Positions 26,379-36,200 of a DNA stretch of 64,000 nt are shown piece after piece (positions within the stretch are counted from its first letter, which is position 1; each line of letters starts with the position of its first letter). The notes beneath the pieces are model-generated. The model saw only the letters and a program-made list of their open reading frames with translations, had not been told where the DNA came from and made no database searches. This DNA is from Chthoniobacter sp. Lineage in GTDB: Bacteria > Verrucomicrobiota > Verrucomicrobiia > Chthoniobacterales > Chthoniobacteraceae. The DNA lies in NCBI GenBank assembly GCA_021414005.1, contig JAIOPH010000027.1, positions 1 through 64,000 of the forward strand. Direction: 5' to 3'. The position numbers and the translations under genes are program-made.

Positions 26379-27146
26379 ATGAAACAAACCCGATTCATCC
26401 CTAACTCCCGATGGTGTGCCGTGCTGTTGCTCGGCACGGCCATCTTCCTTTCCTGCACCTTCATGGCCATGGCCGCTGAGCCTGGAGCGCGATCCGGCCC
26501 GCAAAAAGAGACGATGTTCTCGCTCCTCAAGAAGGGCGGGCCGGTCATGATCCCGATCGGTATCGCCTCGATCATCGCCCTGGCGCTCGGCATCGAACGC
26601 CAAATCTCGCTGAGCCCACATCGCATCCTGCCCAAGGACTTCCTCAAGGGGCTCGCCGCTGCTTGGGACGAGGATCCCACCGGCAAGAAGGCGGAGCAAT
26701 ACTGCGATGAATCCAAGGGCGCGGCCGGGCATGTATTCAAGGCCGGCATCCAATGGAGAAACGAGGGCTATCAAGCGGTCAGCAAGGCCATCGAGGATGC
26801 CGGGGCCCGCGAAGCCGACAAGATCACGCGCAGTCTGCGACCGCTCCCGGTCATTGCCAGCGTTTGCCCACTTCTGGGACTGCTCGGCTCGGTTTTCGGA
26901 ATGATCGAATCCTTCCAGGCAACCGCGCACAGCAGCGGTGCCGCGAAGATGGGCGACCTTGCCAACGGGATTTTCGAGGCCCTCATCGCCACGGCGGCGG
27001 GGCTGACCGTGGCCATCCCGGTCGTGATCCTGTTTCACTGGCTGGCGAGCCGCGCAGACCGCGCCATTGACCACATCGACGATGTCGGCACGGAGTTTAT
27101 CCTGAAACACGCGCGCCTCGCCGTTCCAACTCCAACCAAGTCATGA
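26379..27146 (+). CDS. MotA/TolQ/ExbB proton channel family protein
   Basis: 255 residues. There is a signal-like N-terminal helix (residues 13-33), a first channel helix (MIPIGIASIIALALGIERQ, about 56-75), and a large cytoplasmic loop. Two further helices carry the family signature: VCPLLGLLGSVFGMIESF and ALIATAAGLTVAIPVVILFHWL, with GDLANGIFEALIATAAGL as the conserved block. These channels use the proton motive force to move a TonB/TolA-type partner. The gene overlaps the TolR-like gene by four bases. The N-terminal extra helix is seen in some ExbB forms. The partner here is probably the protein at 29955. Confidence 0.93.
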   Translation: MKQTRFIPNSRWCAVLLLGTAIFLSCTFMAMAAEPGARSGPQKETMFSLLKKGGPVMIPIGIASIIALALGIERQISLSPHRILPKDFLKGLAAAWDEDPTGKKAEQYCDESKGAAGHVFKAGIQWRNEGYQAVSKAIEDAGAREADKITRSLRPLPVIASVCPLLGLLGSVFGMIESFQATAHSSGAAKMGDLANGIFEALIATAAGLTVAIPVVILFHWLASRADRAIDHIDDVGTEFILKHARLAVPTPTKS

Positions 27147-27565
27147 ACTGCCGCCGTAGAAGCGCGAAATTGGGCGATGGCGAGATGATCAGCGTGACCA
27201 ACCTGATGGATGTGCTGCTCATTCTGATCAGCTTCTTTCTCGTCGCATCCAGTTTCAAGGAAGAGGAGGTGGATCACATGGTGAACCTCCCCGTGGACGC
27301 GAGGAACCAGTCGCTCACCCAGACTACTGACAACCTCATGAGCATCAACATCCGCAAAGACGGCTCTTACATCGTGCAGGGGAAGCAGATCACCGAGGAA
27401 CGCATGTCCGAGTGGATGACCACTGAGGTCGCAAAGAAACCCGACATCAAGGTCCTCATCCGTAGCGATCAGGACGCCAAGCACCTTTACCTTGCGAACG
27501 TGATGTCCATCTGCCGTCACGTCGGCGTGCCGAAAGCGAACATCGCAGTCAAGACCGGGTTGTAA
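27143..27565 (+). CDS. ExbD/TolR family protein
   Basis: 140 residues. The single membrane helix SVTNLMDVLLILISFFLVASSF carries the conserved proton-path aspartate (D23), followed by a periplasmic ExbD/TolR domain (VNLPVDARNQS, MSINIRKDGSYIVQGKQI, IKVLIRSDQDAKHLYLANVMSICRHVGVPKANIAV). It overlaps the TolQ-like stop by four bases (ATGA). It forms the stator with the TolQ-like protein in the inner membrane. It lies 12 bases before the propeller/toroid gene, consistent with one transcript. Confidence 0.93.
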   Translation: MNCRRRSAKLGDGEMISVTNLMDVLLILISFFLVASSFKEEEVDHMVNLPVDARNQSLTQTTDNLMSINIRKDGSYIVQGKQITEERMSEWMTTEVAKKPDIKVLIRSDQDAKHLYLANVMSICRHVGVPKANIAVKTGL

Positions 27566-27577
27566 CCAACTTCCGAG

Positions 27578-29950
27578 ATGCCCGTGACAGATACACCAGG
27601 CACCAAGCCCGCAAGCGGGAGCAAGGCCTTCCTCGGCCTGACCCGCTCGCGCCGCTATAAGCTATACGGATGGGGAGCGTTGGCGCTTCTCCTCTCCGGG
27701 GTATTTTACGCCTTGTGGTATCTCCGCCCTGATCGCTGGTATAAATACACGGATCAGGTCGCCTTTGAGCAGGTCGCAAGGGATGTCGAGCCCGGTTACG
27801 TGCTGTGGGATCGCTCCACGCCAGCCACTGAGGGAATCGCCGCCGGCGATGACGTCCGTCAGCCCGCCATCTCCGCCGATGGTGCGCGCATGGTTTACAG
27901 CAGCGGTCTCGCAGGCGGGGATGCCAATCTTTTCGTGCGCCTTTGGGACGGCACCAATTGGGGCGCGCCGCGCCCGATGCGCGCTCTCAACAGTAAATTC
28001 AATGAGATCGCCCCCGCCTTCAGCGCCGACGGCAAGCTGCTTTTTTTTGCCAGCAACCGCCCCGGCGGTCGCGGTGGCGACGATATCTGGGTCGCGAAAT
28101 GGGACGGGGCCGAATACGCATGGCCGCTGCCGCTCAGCGAGCAGGTGAACACACCCTTTGACGAGACCGACCCCGCGCCGTCGCCGGACGGCCTCGCGCT
28201 TTACTTCGCCTCGAACCGTCCGCACCAAGCCGTAGGAATCGGCGTGGAGGCTGCCGCTGCCGCGCAACTCGAGGACGTTAGCGCCCACAAGGTGGACTTC
28301 GACCTCTACGCCGCCGACCTCGCGGGCGATCTTCCCTTCGATCTGCTCGTCGAACAGCAACTCAGCATGCTTTACTCACTGCGCGAGGGAGCGCTCGCCG
28401 ACCCGGTGGTCATGGCCAAACTTGGCGGTTCGCCGGAGACCGAAGCGGCCGTGGGCAAGGCGCTCGCTTTTCTCGCCAGCCGTCAGGCGGAGGACGGCCG
28501 ATGGGATCTCGGCAAAAATGGAGGCACTGCGGGCCACGACGTCGCCGCCACCGCGTTCTCACTGCTCGCATTTTATGGCCGCGGCGAACGCCATGACCGC
28601 GAGTGCAAATACCAGGCGAACGTCAAACGCGGGCTCGAGTGGCTGATGGCCCAGCAGAATGTCGCCACCGGGGATTTGCGCGGCCCGAACCCGCAGGGCA
28701 ACGCGATGTATGACCAGGGCATCGCCACGCTCGCACTGGTCGAGGCTTTCGGCGTGACCAAGGATTCTGCGCTGCGGCCACGGGCCATGGCCGCGATTGA
28801 TTTCCTCGCGGATTCGCAGCACGAGGAAGGTGGCTGGCGCTACAAGCCCGGCGAGCGCGGCGACCTCTCGGTGAGCGGCTGGATGGTCATGGCCCTGGCC
28901 AGCGCCGAGATGTCCGGCATCCCGGTCCCGGAAAAGACCAAGGCGGGCGTCGCGAAATTTCTCAAGCTGGTCAGCGGCGGCAAGGACGGCGGCGCATATG
29001 GCTACACGGATTCGCCCGGCAAGGGCGGCAAGGGCGGCAAGGCCATGGATGCGGTCGGATTTTTCTGCGCGCAGTTGAACGGGGCGTCGGCCAACGCGGC
29101 CAAGGCTTTCGAGTCATCGCTCATCCTGAACTCCACTGGCTTCAAGTTGGCGGATGTCTATTACGCCTACTACGGCACCGTGGCCGCCTATCAGCATCAG
29201 GGCCCGCTGTGGCGCGAATGGAAGACGAAGATGCACGCGGAGTTTCTGAAGGCCCAGGCCGAAGATGGCTCGTGGGCCCCGACCGGCAGTCACGCTGCCG
29301 GAATGGGCACGGTGATCGGCACCGCGCTCGTCTCGCTCTGCCTCGAGGCGCACTACCGCTACTCGCCGCTCTACGGCCTCGGTTTCGAACCAGATCCGGC
29401 CGGCCCGAATCCAAACGTCATTGACGGCACCGCACTGCCCGCGACTCCGCACTTCCGCCACGCCAGACATCTGGCGCCCCTCAGTTCACCAGCCGACGAC
29501 CTCGCCCCGGTCATCACCGACCACGGCGATTTCATCTATTTCGCATCGCGCCGCGAGGGTGGCTTCGGCGGATTGGACATTTACCGTTCGCGCGTCAGTG
29601 GCGAAGTCCCGACCGCGCCCGTCAACCTCGGCCCCGAAATCAACAGCACGGCTGACGAGTCCGACCCCGGAGTGCGCATGGCCGGCTTCCACCTGCTTTT
29701 TAATTCCAACCGCGACGGCAATGCCGCAGGTCTCTACAGTGCAAAAAGCAAGCGCGTTGTGCGCCGTTTCGACTATGCGGGGCTGCCTTCGAGTACCTGG
29801 CTGTGGAGTAACCTCGGCTGGCTGATCACAGCCTTGCTGGCGCTCATTTTTTTCCTGCGCCTTGCCTACCGCGCATTCCGCCCGCTACCCGCCGAGGGAG
29901 CTCCCGCCGACACCATGCCGGACAAAACGGCCACCATCTCCTCCGTTTGA
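27578..29950 (+). CDS. Membrane-anchored PD40 propeller with inserted alpha/alpha-toroid domain
   Basis: 790 residues. One N-terminal helix (about 30-49) and one C-terminal helix (about 745-762) anchor it. PD40/TolB-like strands (ISADGARMVYSS, FSADGKLLFFASNRPGG, SPDGLALYFASNRP) span 95-220, and more (ITDHGDFIYFASRREGG, MAGFHLLFNSNRDGN) lie at 645-715. Between them, 285-610 is a prenyltransferase/squalene-cyclase-type toroid (ALAFLASRQAEDGRWD, GIATLALVEAFG, QHEEGGWRYKPGE, YHQ-like AYQHQGPLW). The DXDD catalytic motif of squalene-hopene cyclase and the CGEQ thioester of complement-type toroids are both absent, so it is probably a binding scaffold. It is paralogous to the next gene, with a different domain order. 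Confidence 0.85.
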   Translation: MPVTDTPGTKPASGSKAFLGLTRSRRYKLYGWGALALLLSGVFYALWYLRPDRWYKYTDQVAFEQVARDVEPGYVLWDRSTPATEGIAAGDDVRQPAISADGARMVYSSGLAGGDANLFVRLWDGTNWGAPRPMRALNSKFNEIAPAFSADGKLLFFASNRPGGRGGDDIWVAKWDGAEYAWPLPLSEQVNTPFDETDPAPSPDGLALYFASNRPHQAVGIGVEAAAAAQLEDVSAHKVDFDLYAADLAGDLPFDLLVEQQLSMLYSLREGALADPVVMAKLGGSPETEAAVGKALAFLASRQAEDGRWDLGKNGGTAGHDVAATAFSLLAFYGRGERHDRECKYQANVKRGLEWLMAQQNVATGDLRGPNPQGNAMYDQGIATLALVEAFGVTKDSALRPRAMAAIDFLADSQHEEGGWRYKPGERGDLSVSGWMVMALASAEMSGIPVPEKTKAGVAKFLKLVSGGKDGGAYGYTDSPGKGGKGGKAMDAVGFFCAQLNGASANAAKAFESSLILNSTGFKLADVYYAYYGTVAAYQHQGPLWREWKTKMHAEFLKAQAEDGSWAPTGSHAAGMGTVIGTALVSLCLEAHYRYSPLYGLGFEPDPAGPNPNVIDGTALPATPHFRHARHLAPLSSPADDLAPVITDHGDFIYFASRREGGFGGLDIYRSRVSGEVPTAPVNLGPEINSTADESDPGVRMAGFHLLFNSNRDGNAAGLYSAKSKRVVRRFDYAGLPSSTWLWSNLGWLITALLALIFFLRLAYRAFRPLPAEGAPADTMPDKTATISSV

Positions 29951-29954
29951 TGGC

Positions 29955-32900
29955 ATGAGCGCCCACAGCCAACTACCTGCCGAAGGAAGGCGTCGCACGC
30001 TCCGATGCCTTTATGCCATGGCCGCGCTGGTCGCGCTTGCCGTGCTCATCGGGGCGGCCATGGTGGTCGGGGCGAAATTGCGCAACGAAGTCTGGGCTTA
30101 TTATGCCGACGACTCCGGCAAGCGCGTCGGGGTTGGGGAGGGAAAAGCCCGCGCCGTCCTGTGGGAAGATCCGAAACAGAACAGCTTCGCCGAGAGCCGC
30201 GACCCCGCAGCCCCGGCTGTCGCTGATCCGGTCAACCAGCCCGGCCGAAGGATCGAGGCAGCGTTCTCGCCCAACGGCACCATGATGGTGCTCGTTCGCT
30301 GGGATCCAGTGAGCGGCGAAAATGCCGACTTGTATCATTCGCAGTGGGACGGTCGCACCTGGTCACACCCGGAGCCTCTCGCCTCAATAAACAGCGCGAG
30401 CAACGACCGTGGTCCCGCCTTCTCACAAGACGGTCGTTACCTTTATTTCACCTCCGACCGTGCGGCCGGTGCGGGCGGCTACGACTTGTATGTCGCTCGC
30501 TGGGACGGCAAGGCTTGGGGCGGTGTCGAATCGCTCGGCCAGCCCGTGAACACCGCTGCCAACGAACTCGGACCGGCACTCTCGGCTGACGGGAAACGCC
30601 TCTACTTCTCTTCCGACCGCAACGGAAAACGTGAAGACATCTTCGTCGCCCAGGCGCTCCCCAGCGAAGCAGCCGTCCCCGTAGCCGCATCCGCCGACCC
30701 GAAAGCTCCCGCGAAGCCAGTTTCCCCGCCGCTGCCACCGCTGCCCAAGTTTGCCGCTGCAGACTCCGCCGGGCCTCTCAATTCCGCAGCCGATGATGTG
30801 GAGGCGGTGCTCACCGCGCGGGGAGATCATATCTTCATCGCCTCCGACCGCGACCGCACGGAGAAATCCGGTTTTGGAATCTATTTGAGCCGCGTGGTTG
30901 CCGGCCAGACCCAGCCGCCCGAGAAAGTGGACCTTTATTTCAAAGCGGGAAACACATCCGACCCAGCGGTGCGCATGGATGGTTTCGATCTGTTATTCAG
31001 CGCGGATGAGCACGCCACCACCGCCGGCGCGGAACCATCGAAAGGCTACCGCCTTTACCACTCCACGACCCGCGAGGTCATCGGCTACACCGACCTTTCA
31101 CGCTGGGAGCTTTTCAAAAAACTCATGGGCAACATCGGCTGGCGGATCGTCTTCGCCGTCGCCGCACTCGCCGCGCTGATCTATCTCCTCGAGCGCTGGC
31201 GCGACCTCACCAGCCTTTACGCCAAATGCCTCGCCGGTTCGGCAGCCATCCATCTCGGTGCCATCTTCCTCATGATGGTCTGGCTCGTCAGTAAGGAACT
31301 CAAAGCCGGCGGTGAATCGCAGTCGCCGGAGATCGCCATCAGCATTGATGCGCTGGCCCAGGAGACCCTCGCCTTGGAGAGCGCGCCGGAGGAGGTCAGG
31401 CTGGCCGCGAGCCCGGTCGCCCTCGTGACCGACAAACTGGAGAGCGACTTCAAGATTCCAAACTTCGAGCCCCAGCAGATCACCACGAAGACGCCGCCGA
31501 TAGTATCAAGCACCGACAAATCTTCGTTGATCACCGAAGTGCGGCTCTCCAAGGCCAACACGGCGAACACCGATGCGCCGGTTCCGAAGCCCGCCAATGA
31601 CACGCCGCTGCTCGCCGCTTTGCCCCCCACAACCCTGCCCGAAATGGAAAGTCCGAAGCTCGAGGAGCACGACCCGTCAGAGACCGGGAAGGGGGTGGAA
31701 GCCGCCAATCCTCTGGCCGATGTCTTCCTTCCCACGAACGCCATCCCGCAAGTCTCCACGCCGAAGCTGGCGAAAAACGCCACGCCCGCCAACGCCCCGG
31801 CGCAGGAACCAACCAAAGCCACGAAAATCACAACCAGCGGGGCCACCTCTCAGACCACGGACACCGGCGGCGAGACCGTCGTCGCGCACCGCGGCCTCGA
31901 AGCCGCCGGCGAGCCGCCGAAGCTCGATAGCGCGGGCACCGTCGCCGCGATGTCGCTCAAGCTGCCGGGCACCGACTCGCAATCCGACCCGCTCCTGCCC
32001 GGCAAACTCGAAACGCCGCAACACGAACTCGACGCCAACGCTTTGACCAAGCTCATCCAGAAACAGCGTGGCAAACCTTCGCAGGAAACCATTGACCAGC
32101 TTGGCGGTTCGGATGCCACCGAGCACAGCATCGGCAGTTCCCTCGACTGGCTCTCCCGCCACCAGGAACCCGACGGCCACTGGGACACCCGCAAGCACGG
32201 CGGCCAGGGCGACTACGACACCGGCAGCACGGGACTCGCGCTGCTTTGCTACTACGGCTGGGGTGCCAGCCACGCTGCCAATGGCAATTATCAGGGCAAC
32301 ATCCGCCGGGCAATTGACTGGCTCGTCGCGCAGCAGAAACCGGATGGCAGCCTCGACGGTCCCGGCGGCCGGATGTATTGCCACGGCATCGCCACCATCG
32401 CGCTCTGCGAAGCCTTTGGCGTGAGCAAAGACCCGGCGCTCAAGGCTCCCGCGGAAAAGGCCGTCGCGCTCATCATCGCCGCGCAAAGCCCGAAAGGCGG
32501 CTGGCGCTACACGCCCAAGCCGGGCGACGCCGATACCTCCGTCACCGGCTGGCAATACATGGCGCTGCACAGCGCGCGCATGGCCGGGCTCGAAGTCCCG
32601 GAGGCGGTTTTTGAAAAAGCCCGCAAGTGGCTCGACTCCGCCGGCGGCGGAAAACACGGCGGCCTCTACGGCTACACCGGCCCGGAGCGCAGCAACGCCG
32701 CGATGATCGCCACCGGGATGTTTTGCCGCCAGCTCGACCTCGTCGCACCGACCGACCCGCGCATGACCGAAAGCGCCGAGGCGCTCAAGATGCACCCCAT
32801 GAACGTCAGCGCCCCGGATTTCTACGCCGTGTACTACGCCACCCTCGCGCTCTACCAGCATCAGGGCCCGCTTTGGACGGAGTGGAACAACCGGCTGAAG

Positions 32901-33113
32901 GAAGCCCTGCCGCTCCTGCAAAAGAAGGATGGCGACGAAGCAGGCAGTTGGAATCCCACCGGCGGCCACTCCGCCGCCGGCGGCCGCGTGATCTCCACCA
33001 CGATGGCGACCCTCAGTCTTGAAGTGTATTACCGCCTCCTCCCGATGTACGGCTTCCGCAACAAGGACGTCCCACCGCCGAAGGAAAAGGGAGCGGTACC
33101 AGAGTCGCGGTAA
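29955..33113 (+). CDS. PD40 propeller / TonB-like helix / alpha-toroid protein
   Basis: 1052 residues. N-terminal helix (about 20-40). PD40 strands at 103-230 (FSPNGTMMVLVRWD, FSQDGRYLYFTSDRA, LSADGKRLYFSSDRNG) and 285-370 are separated only by a Pro/Ala linker. Helix 2 spans 397-412. Helix 3 (about 426-447) reads AGSAAIHLGAIFLMMVWL: S429 and H433 reproduce the S-x3-H pattern of the TonB transmembrane segment that engages ExbB-ExbD. A Pro/Thr/Ala-rich stretch (about 455-690) resembles a periplasm-spanning TonB linker. It ends in a toroid (725-1035) homologous to that of the previous gene. The start at 29955 gives a four-base gap. Confidence 0.85.
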   Translation: MSAHSQLPAEGRRRTLRCLYAMAALVALAVLIGAAMVVGAKLRNEVWAYYADDSGKRVGVGEGKARAVLWEDPKQNSFAESRDPAAPAVADPVNQPGRRIEAAFSPNGTMMVLVRWDPVSGENADLYHSQWDGRTWSHPEPLASINSASNDRGPAFSQDGRYLYFTSDRAAGAGGYDLYVARWDGKAWGGVESLGQPVNTAANELGPALSADGKRLYFSSDRNGKREDIFVAQALPSEAAVPVAASADPKAPAKPVSPPLPPLPKFAAADSAGPLNSAADDVEAVLTARGDHIFIASDRDRTEKSGFGIYLSRVVAGQTQPPEKVDLYFKAGNTSDPAVRMDGFDLLFSADEHATTAGAEPSKGYRLYHSTTREVIGYTDLSRWELFKKLMGNIGWRIVFAVAALAALIYLLERWRDLTSLYAKCLAGSAAIHLGAIFLMMVWLVSKELKAGGESQSPEIAISIDALAQETLALESAPEEVRLAASPVALVTDKLESDFKIPNFEPQQITTKTPPIVSSTDKSSLITEVRLSKANTANTDAPVPKPANDTPLLAALPPTTLPEMESPKLEEHDPSETGKGVEAANPLADVFLPTNAIPQVSTPKLAKNATPANAPAQEPTKATKITTSGATSQTTDTGGETVVAHRGLEAAGEPPKLDSAGTVAAMSLKLPGTDSQSDPLLPGKLETPQHELDANALTKLIQKQRGKPSQETIDQLGGSDATEHSIGSSLDWLSRHQEPDGHWDTRKHGGQGDYDTGSTGLALLCYYGWGASHAANGNYQGNIRRAIDWLVAQQKPDGSLDGPGGRMYCHGIATIALCEAFGVSKDPALKAPAEKAVALIIAAQSPKGGWRYTPKPGDADTSVTGWQYMALHSARMAGLEVPEAVFEKARKWLDSAGGGKHGGLYGYTGPERSNAAMIATGMFCRQLDLVAPTDPRMTESAEALKMHPMNVSAPDFYAVYYATLALYQHQGPLWTEWNNRLKEALPLLQKKDGDEAGSWNPTGGHSAAGGRVISTTMATLSLEVYYRLLPMYGFRNKDVPPPKEKGAVPESR

Positions 33114-33281
33114 CCGGATTCCCGCCGCACGCGGTCAGCCGGCCCGAGCGCGGGCGCCCCCCTGCTCTCCAGGTCTTGCCCTCCGCATCAGGGAAACGAG
33201 CAAGAACAAGAGCACGAGGGAGCGTGTTTTTTCTTTCGCAAAATCCTAAGCCAGCCCCACGGTTGCGGCTCTATCACCAAT

Positions 33282-36200
33282 ATGAATTTCGTCCCCCGCG
33301 GCTCTCGCGCACTTTGGATTGCCCCGCTCGCCGCCGGCGTGATGCTCGCCCCGCTGGCCGGAAATATTCACGCCCAGCAACTCTCCCCGGACGACGCTGC
33401 GGCGCTGGTGCTCAATGCCGGGCGGCGCGCATTCAATGAGAACCAGTTTCCCGTCGCGGCGGAGCGGTTTCGCGAGTTTTTGAAGGTCGCGCCAAATCAC
33501 AAGGATGCGCCGGCGGCGCGTTACGGGCTGGGCCTCGCGCTGCTGGAGGCGGGCGACTTGAAGGGCGCGGTGGAAAGTTTCACGCAGGCCGCGGCGGCGG
33601 AGTTTCCCGAGCGCCCGCTGGCGCAGTATCATCTGGGCACAGCGCAGCGAATCACCGGCACGCAGACGCTCGCGCAGATCGCGGCGAAACCCGCCGAGGA
33701 AGCCGCGTTGCGCGCGGCGGCGCAGGCGAGTTTTGGCGAGGCGGCGAAAGCGTTTCAGGCTGCGGCGGAGTTGCTCACGGCGCGGGTGAAAAAGCCGGGC
33801 GTGGCGCTGCCGGAGGAGCTGCCCGCGGAAGCGGAGTGGCTGGTCCGCGCGCGGTGCGATCAGGCGGACATGCTCCTGCGCACCGGCAAGACCAAGGAGG
33901 CGGCGGACGCCGCGTGGAGCGTGCTCGCCGATCCGGCGTGGACCAAAAGCCGCAGCCGCCCGCTGGCCGTCTATCATTTCGGCCACGCGAGTTTTTTGCT
34001 GAAGGACTACGTGCCCGCGGGCCGCGAACTCGCGACGCTCGCGCCGTTCGCGCAGGAGTTCGGCGTGCATGCCCGCTACCTGCTCGCACGCACGCATCAT
34101 CTCAGCGGCGAACTCGCCGAGGCGGGCGCGCAATACAAGGCGGTGCTGGCCGGTTACGAGGAGCAGAAGAAGGCGGCGCAAACGACATTGCAAAATCCGG
34201 CGGCGCTCAAGGCAGGCCACAAGGCTGCGCTGGAGGCGCTGCTGAATCAGCCGCCGCCCGAGCATGTGGCACGCGCGGAATTTTACACCGCCGTGCTCAC
34301 TTTTGACGAAGGGCGGCAGGCCGAGGCGGCCACGCAGTTCGCGGCGTTCGTGCAGAAATATCCGAAGTCGCCGCTGCTCGCCGAGGCGCAGTTCCGCATC
34401 GGCGCGTGCCATGTGCAGCTCAAGAAATTTCCCGAGGCCACCGCCGCGCTCGATCCGCTGAAGGAGCATCCGCTGCTCGGCGATCAAGCGCTGATCTGGC
34501 TCGCCCGCGCGCGGGTGGGTGCCGCCGATCCGGCGAAACCGGCGGAGTTTGATCCGGCGGTCGCCGCGGCGCTCGAGATGCTCCGCCGTGCGGTGCAGAA
34601 AGGGCAGGCGCTCGCGGCCACCGATCCCGAGGCCAAGCTCCGGCGCGCGGGCGTCCTCATGGAACTCGCCGACACCGCGGTGCTCGCGAAGCAGTATCCC
34701 GAGGCGGTGACGAACTACGACCTCATCATCGCCGAGACGCCCACCCGCGCCGAGGAGGCCATGCAGCGCGAAGTCACCGCGCGTCATTTGGCCGGCCAGT
34801 ATCCCGAGGCGGAAGCGCTCGCGACGCGCTTCGAGCAGACGTTTCCCGCGAGCACGCTGCTGCCGGCGGTGCTTTTCCGCGCGGCGGAAAGCACGTATCT
34901 GCGCGCGCTGAAAGTCGCCGATCCCAACGGCCAAAAAGGCCCGCTGGCCGAGGCCGTCACGCGCTACAAACGCGTGGTGCGGAAGTATCCCGAGTTTCCC
35001 TACATCAACATGGCGAGGCAGGGCCTCGCGACCGCGCACTACCGGCTCGGCAACTACACGGAGGCCGCGCTGACTTTCGCCACCATCGCCGACGGCGATC
35101 GCACCGGCGATCTCGCGACCGTCCCGTACCTGCTCGCGGACTGCCTCATCCGCGGACTGCCGCCGGAAACCGACGACGCAATTCAGGCCGCGCGCTTTCT
35201 CCAGCAGGCGGAGCAGGCGGCAAAGCTACTCGAAGGCTTCGCCGCCGCGCAGGACAAAAGCCCGCAGGCACCCGATGCGCTGCTCAAACTCGGCCACTGC
35301 TACCAGCGCATCGGCGTGCTCCTGGCCGCGCCCGCCGAGCGCACAAAGACGCTGACCGCCGCGCGCGATGCCTACGACCGCGCGATGAAGCTGACGGACA
35401 AGGAGCCGGTGCGCTCGACGGCGGTTTTCGAGATGGCGAAATGCCAGGCGCTGCTCGGCGATCCCGCCTCCATCGGCGCGGCCGCCGGCCTGCTCGCGCA
35501 ATTTCAAAACGCCCCGCTCAACGCCACGCCGAACGCTCCGCTCGCCCTGCTGCGGCTCTCGACGCTGCTCCGCGCCCAGGGCAAGCCGGCGGAAGCGCTG
35601 GCCGTGATGACGAACTGCCGCACGCAGCAGGAGCCCAAGCTCGCCGCCGATCCGGCGCGCGCGGCGTGGGTGCCGATGATCCAATACGAGAACGCGGTCG
35701 CCTTGAAGGAATCCGGCAAGGTGCCCGAGGCGCGCGCGCTCTTCGAGGCGATGGTCCCGCAGTTTCCCGGCAAACCGGAGGCGCTGAACGCCGCGTGGCG
35801 CGTGAGCCAGTGCAAACGCGAGGAAGCCACCACACTGCTCGCCACCGCCCGCCTCGCCGCGGCGAAACCCGACGCGAAGCCCGAGGAAATCGTGGCCGCA
35901 AACAAGGTGGTCGAGACACAGAGCGACGCGCTCGGCGATGCCGCGGAAAATTTCCTCGTGCAGGCCGAACAACTCCGCACCACGTCCCCCGACGCCGACG
36001 CGCCGCTGCGGATGCTCTACGAGGCCGCGTGGTGCTACCGCCTGCTCGTGGAGGTGGAAGCCGAGGCCGCAAAGCTCAAGGCGCAACGCGCCGTCTCCGC
36101 TCCGGCACCCGCTCCCGTCGAGGCCAAAGCGCCCCGACTTCCCTCCCAGCAGCGGGCCATCGAGATCTATCAGAAAATCATCGCTGCCGCGCCCGCGGCG

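Noticed and set aside
27578..33113. Call as squalene-hopene cyclases
   Set aside because: No DXDD motif and the toroid is fused to PD40 propellers and membrane helices.
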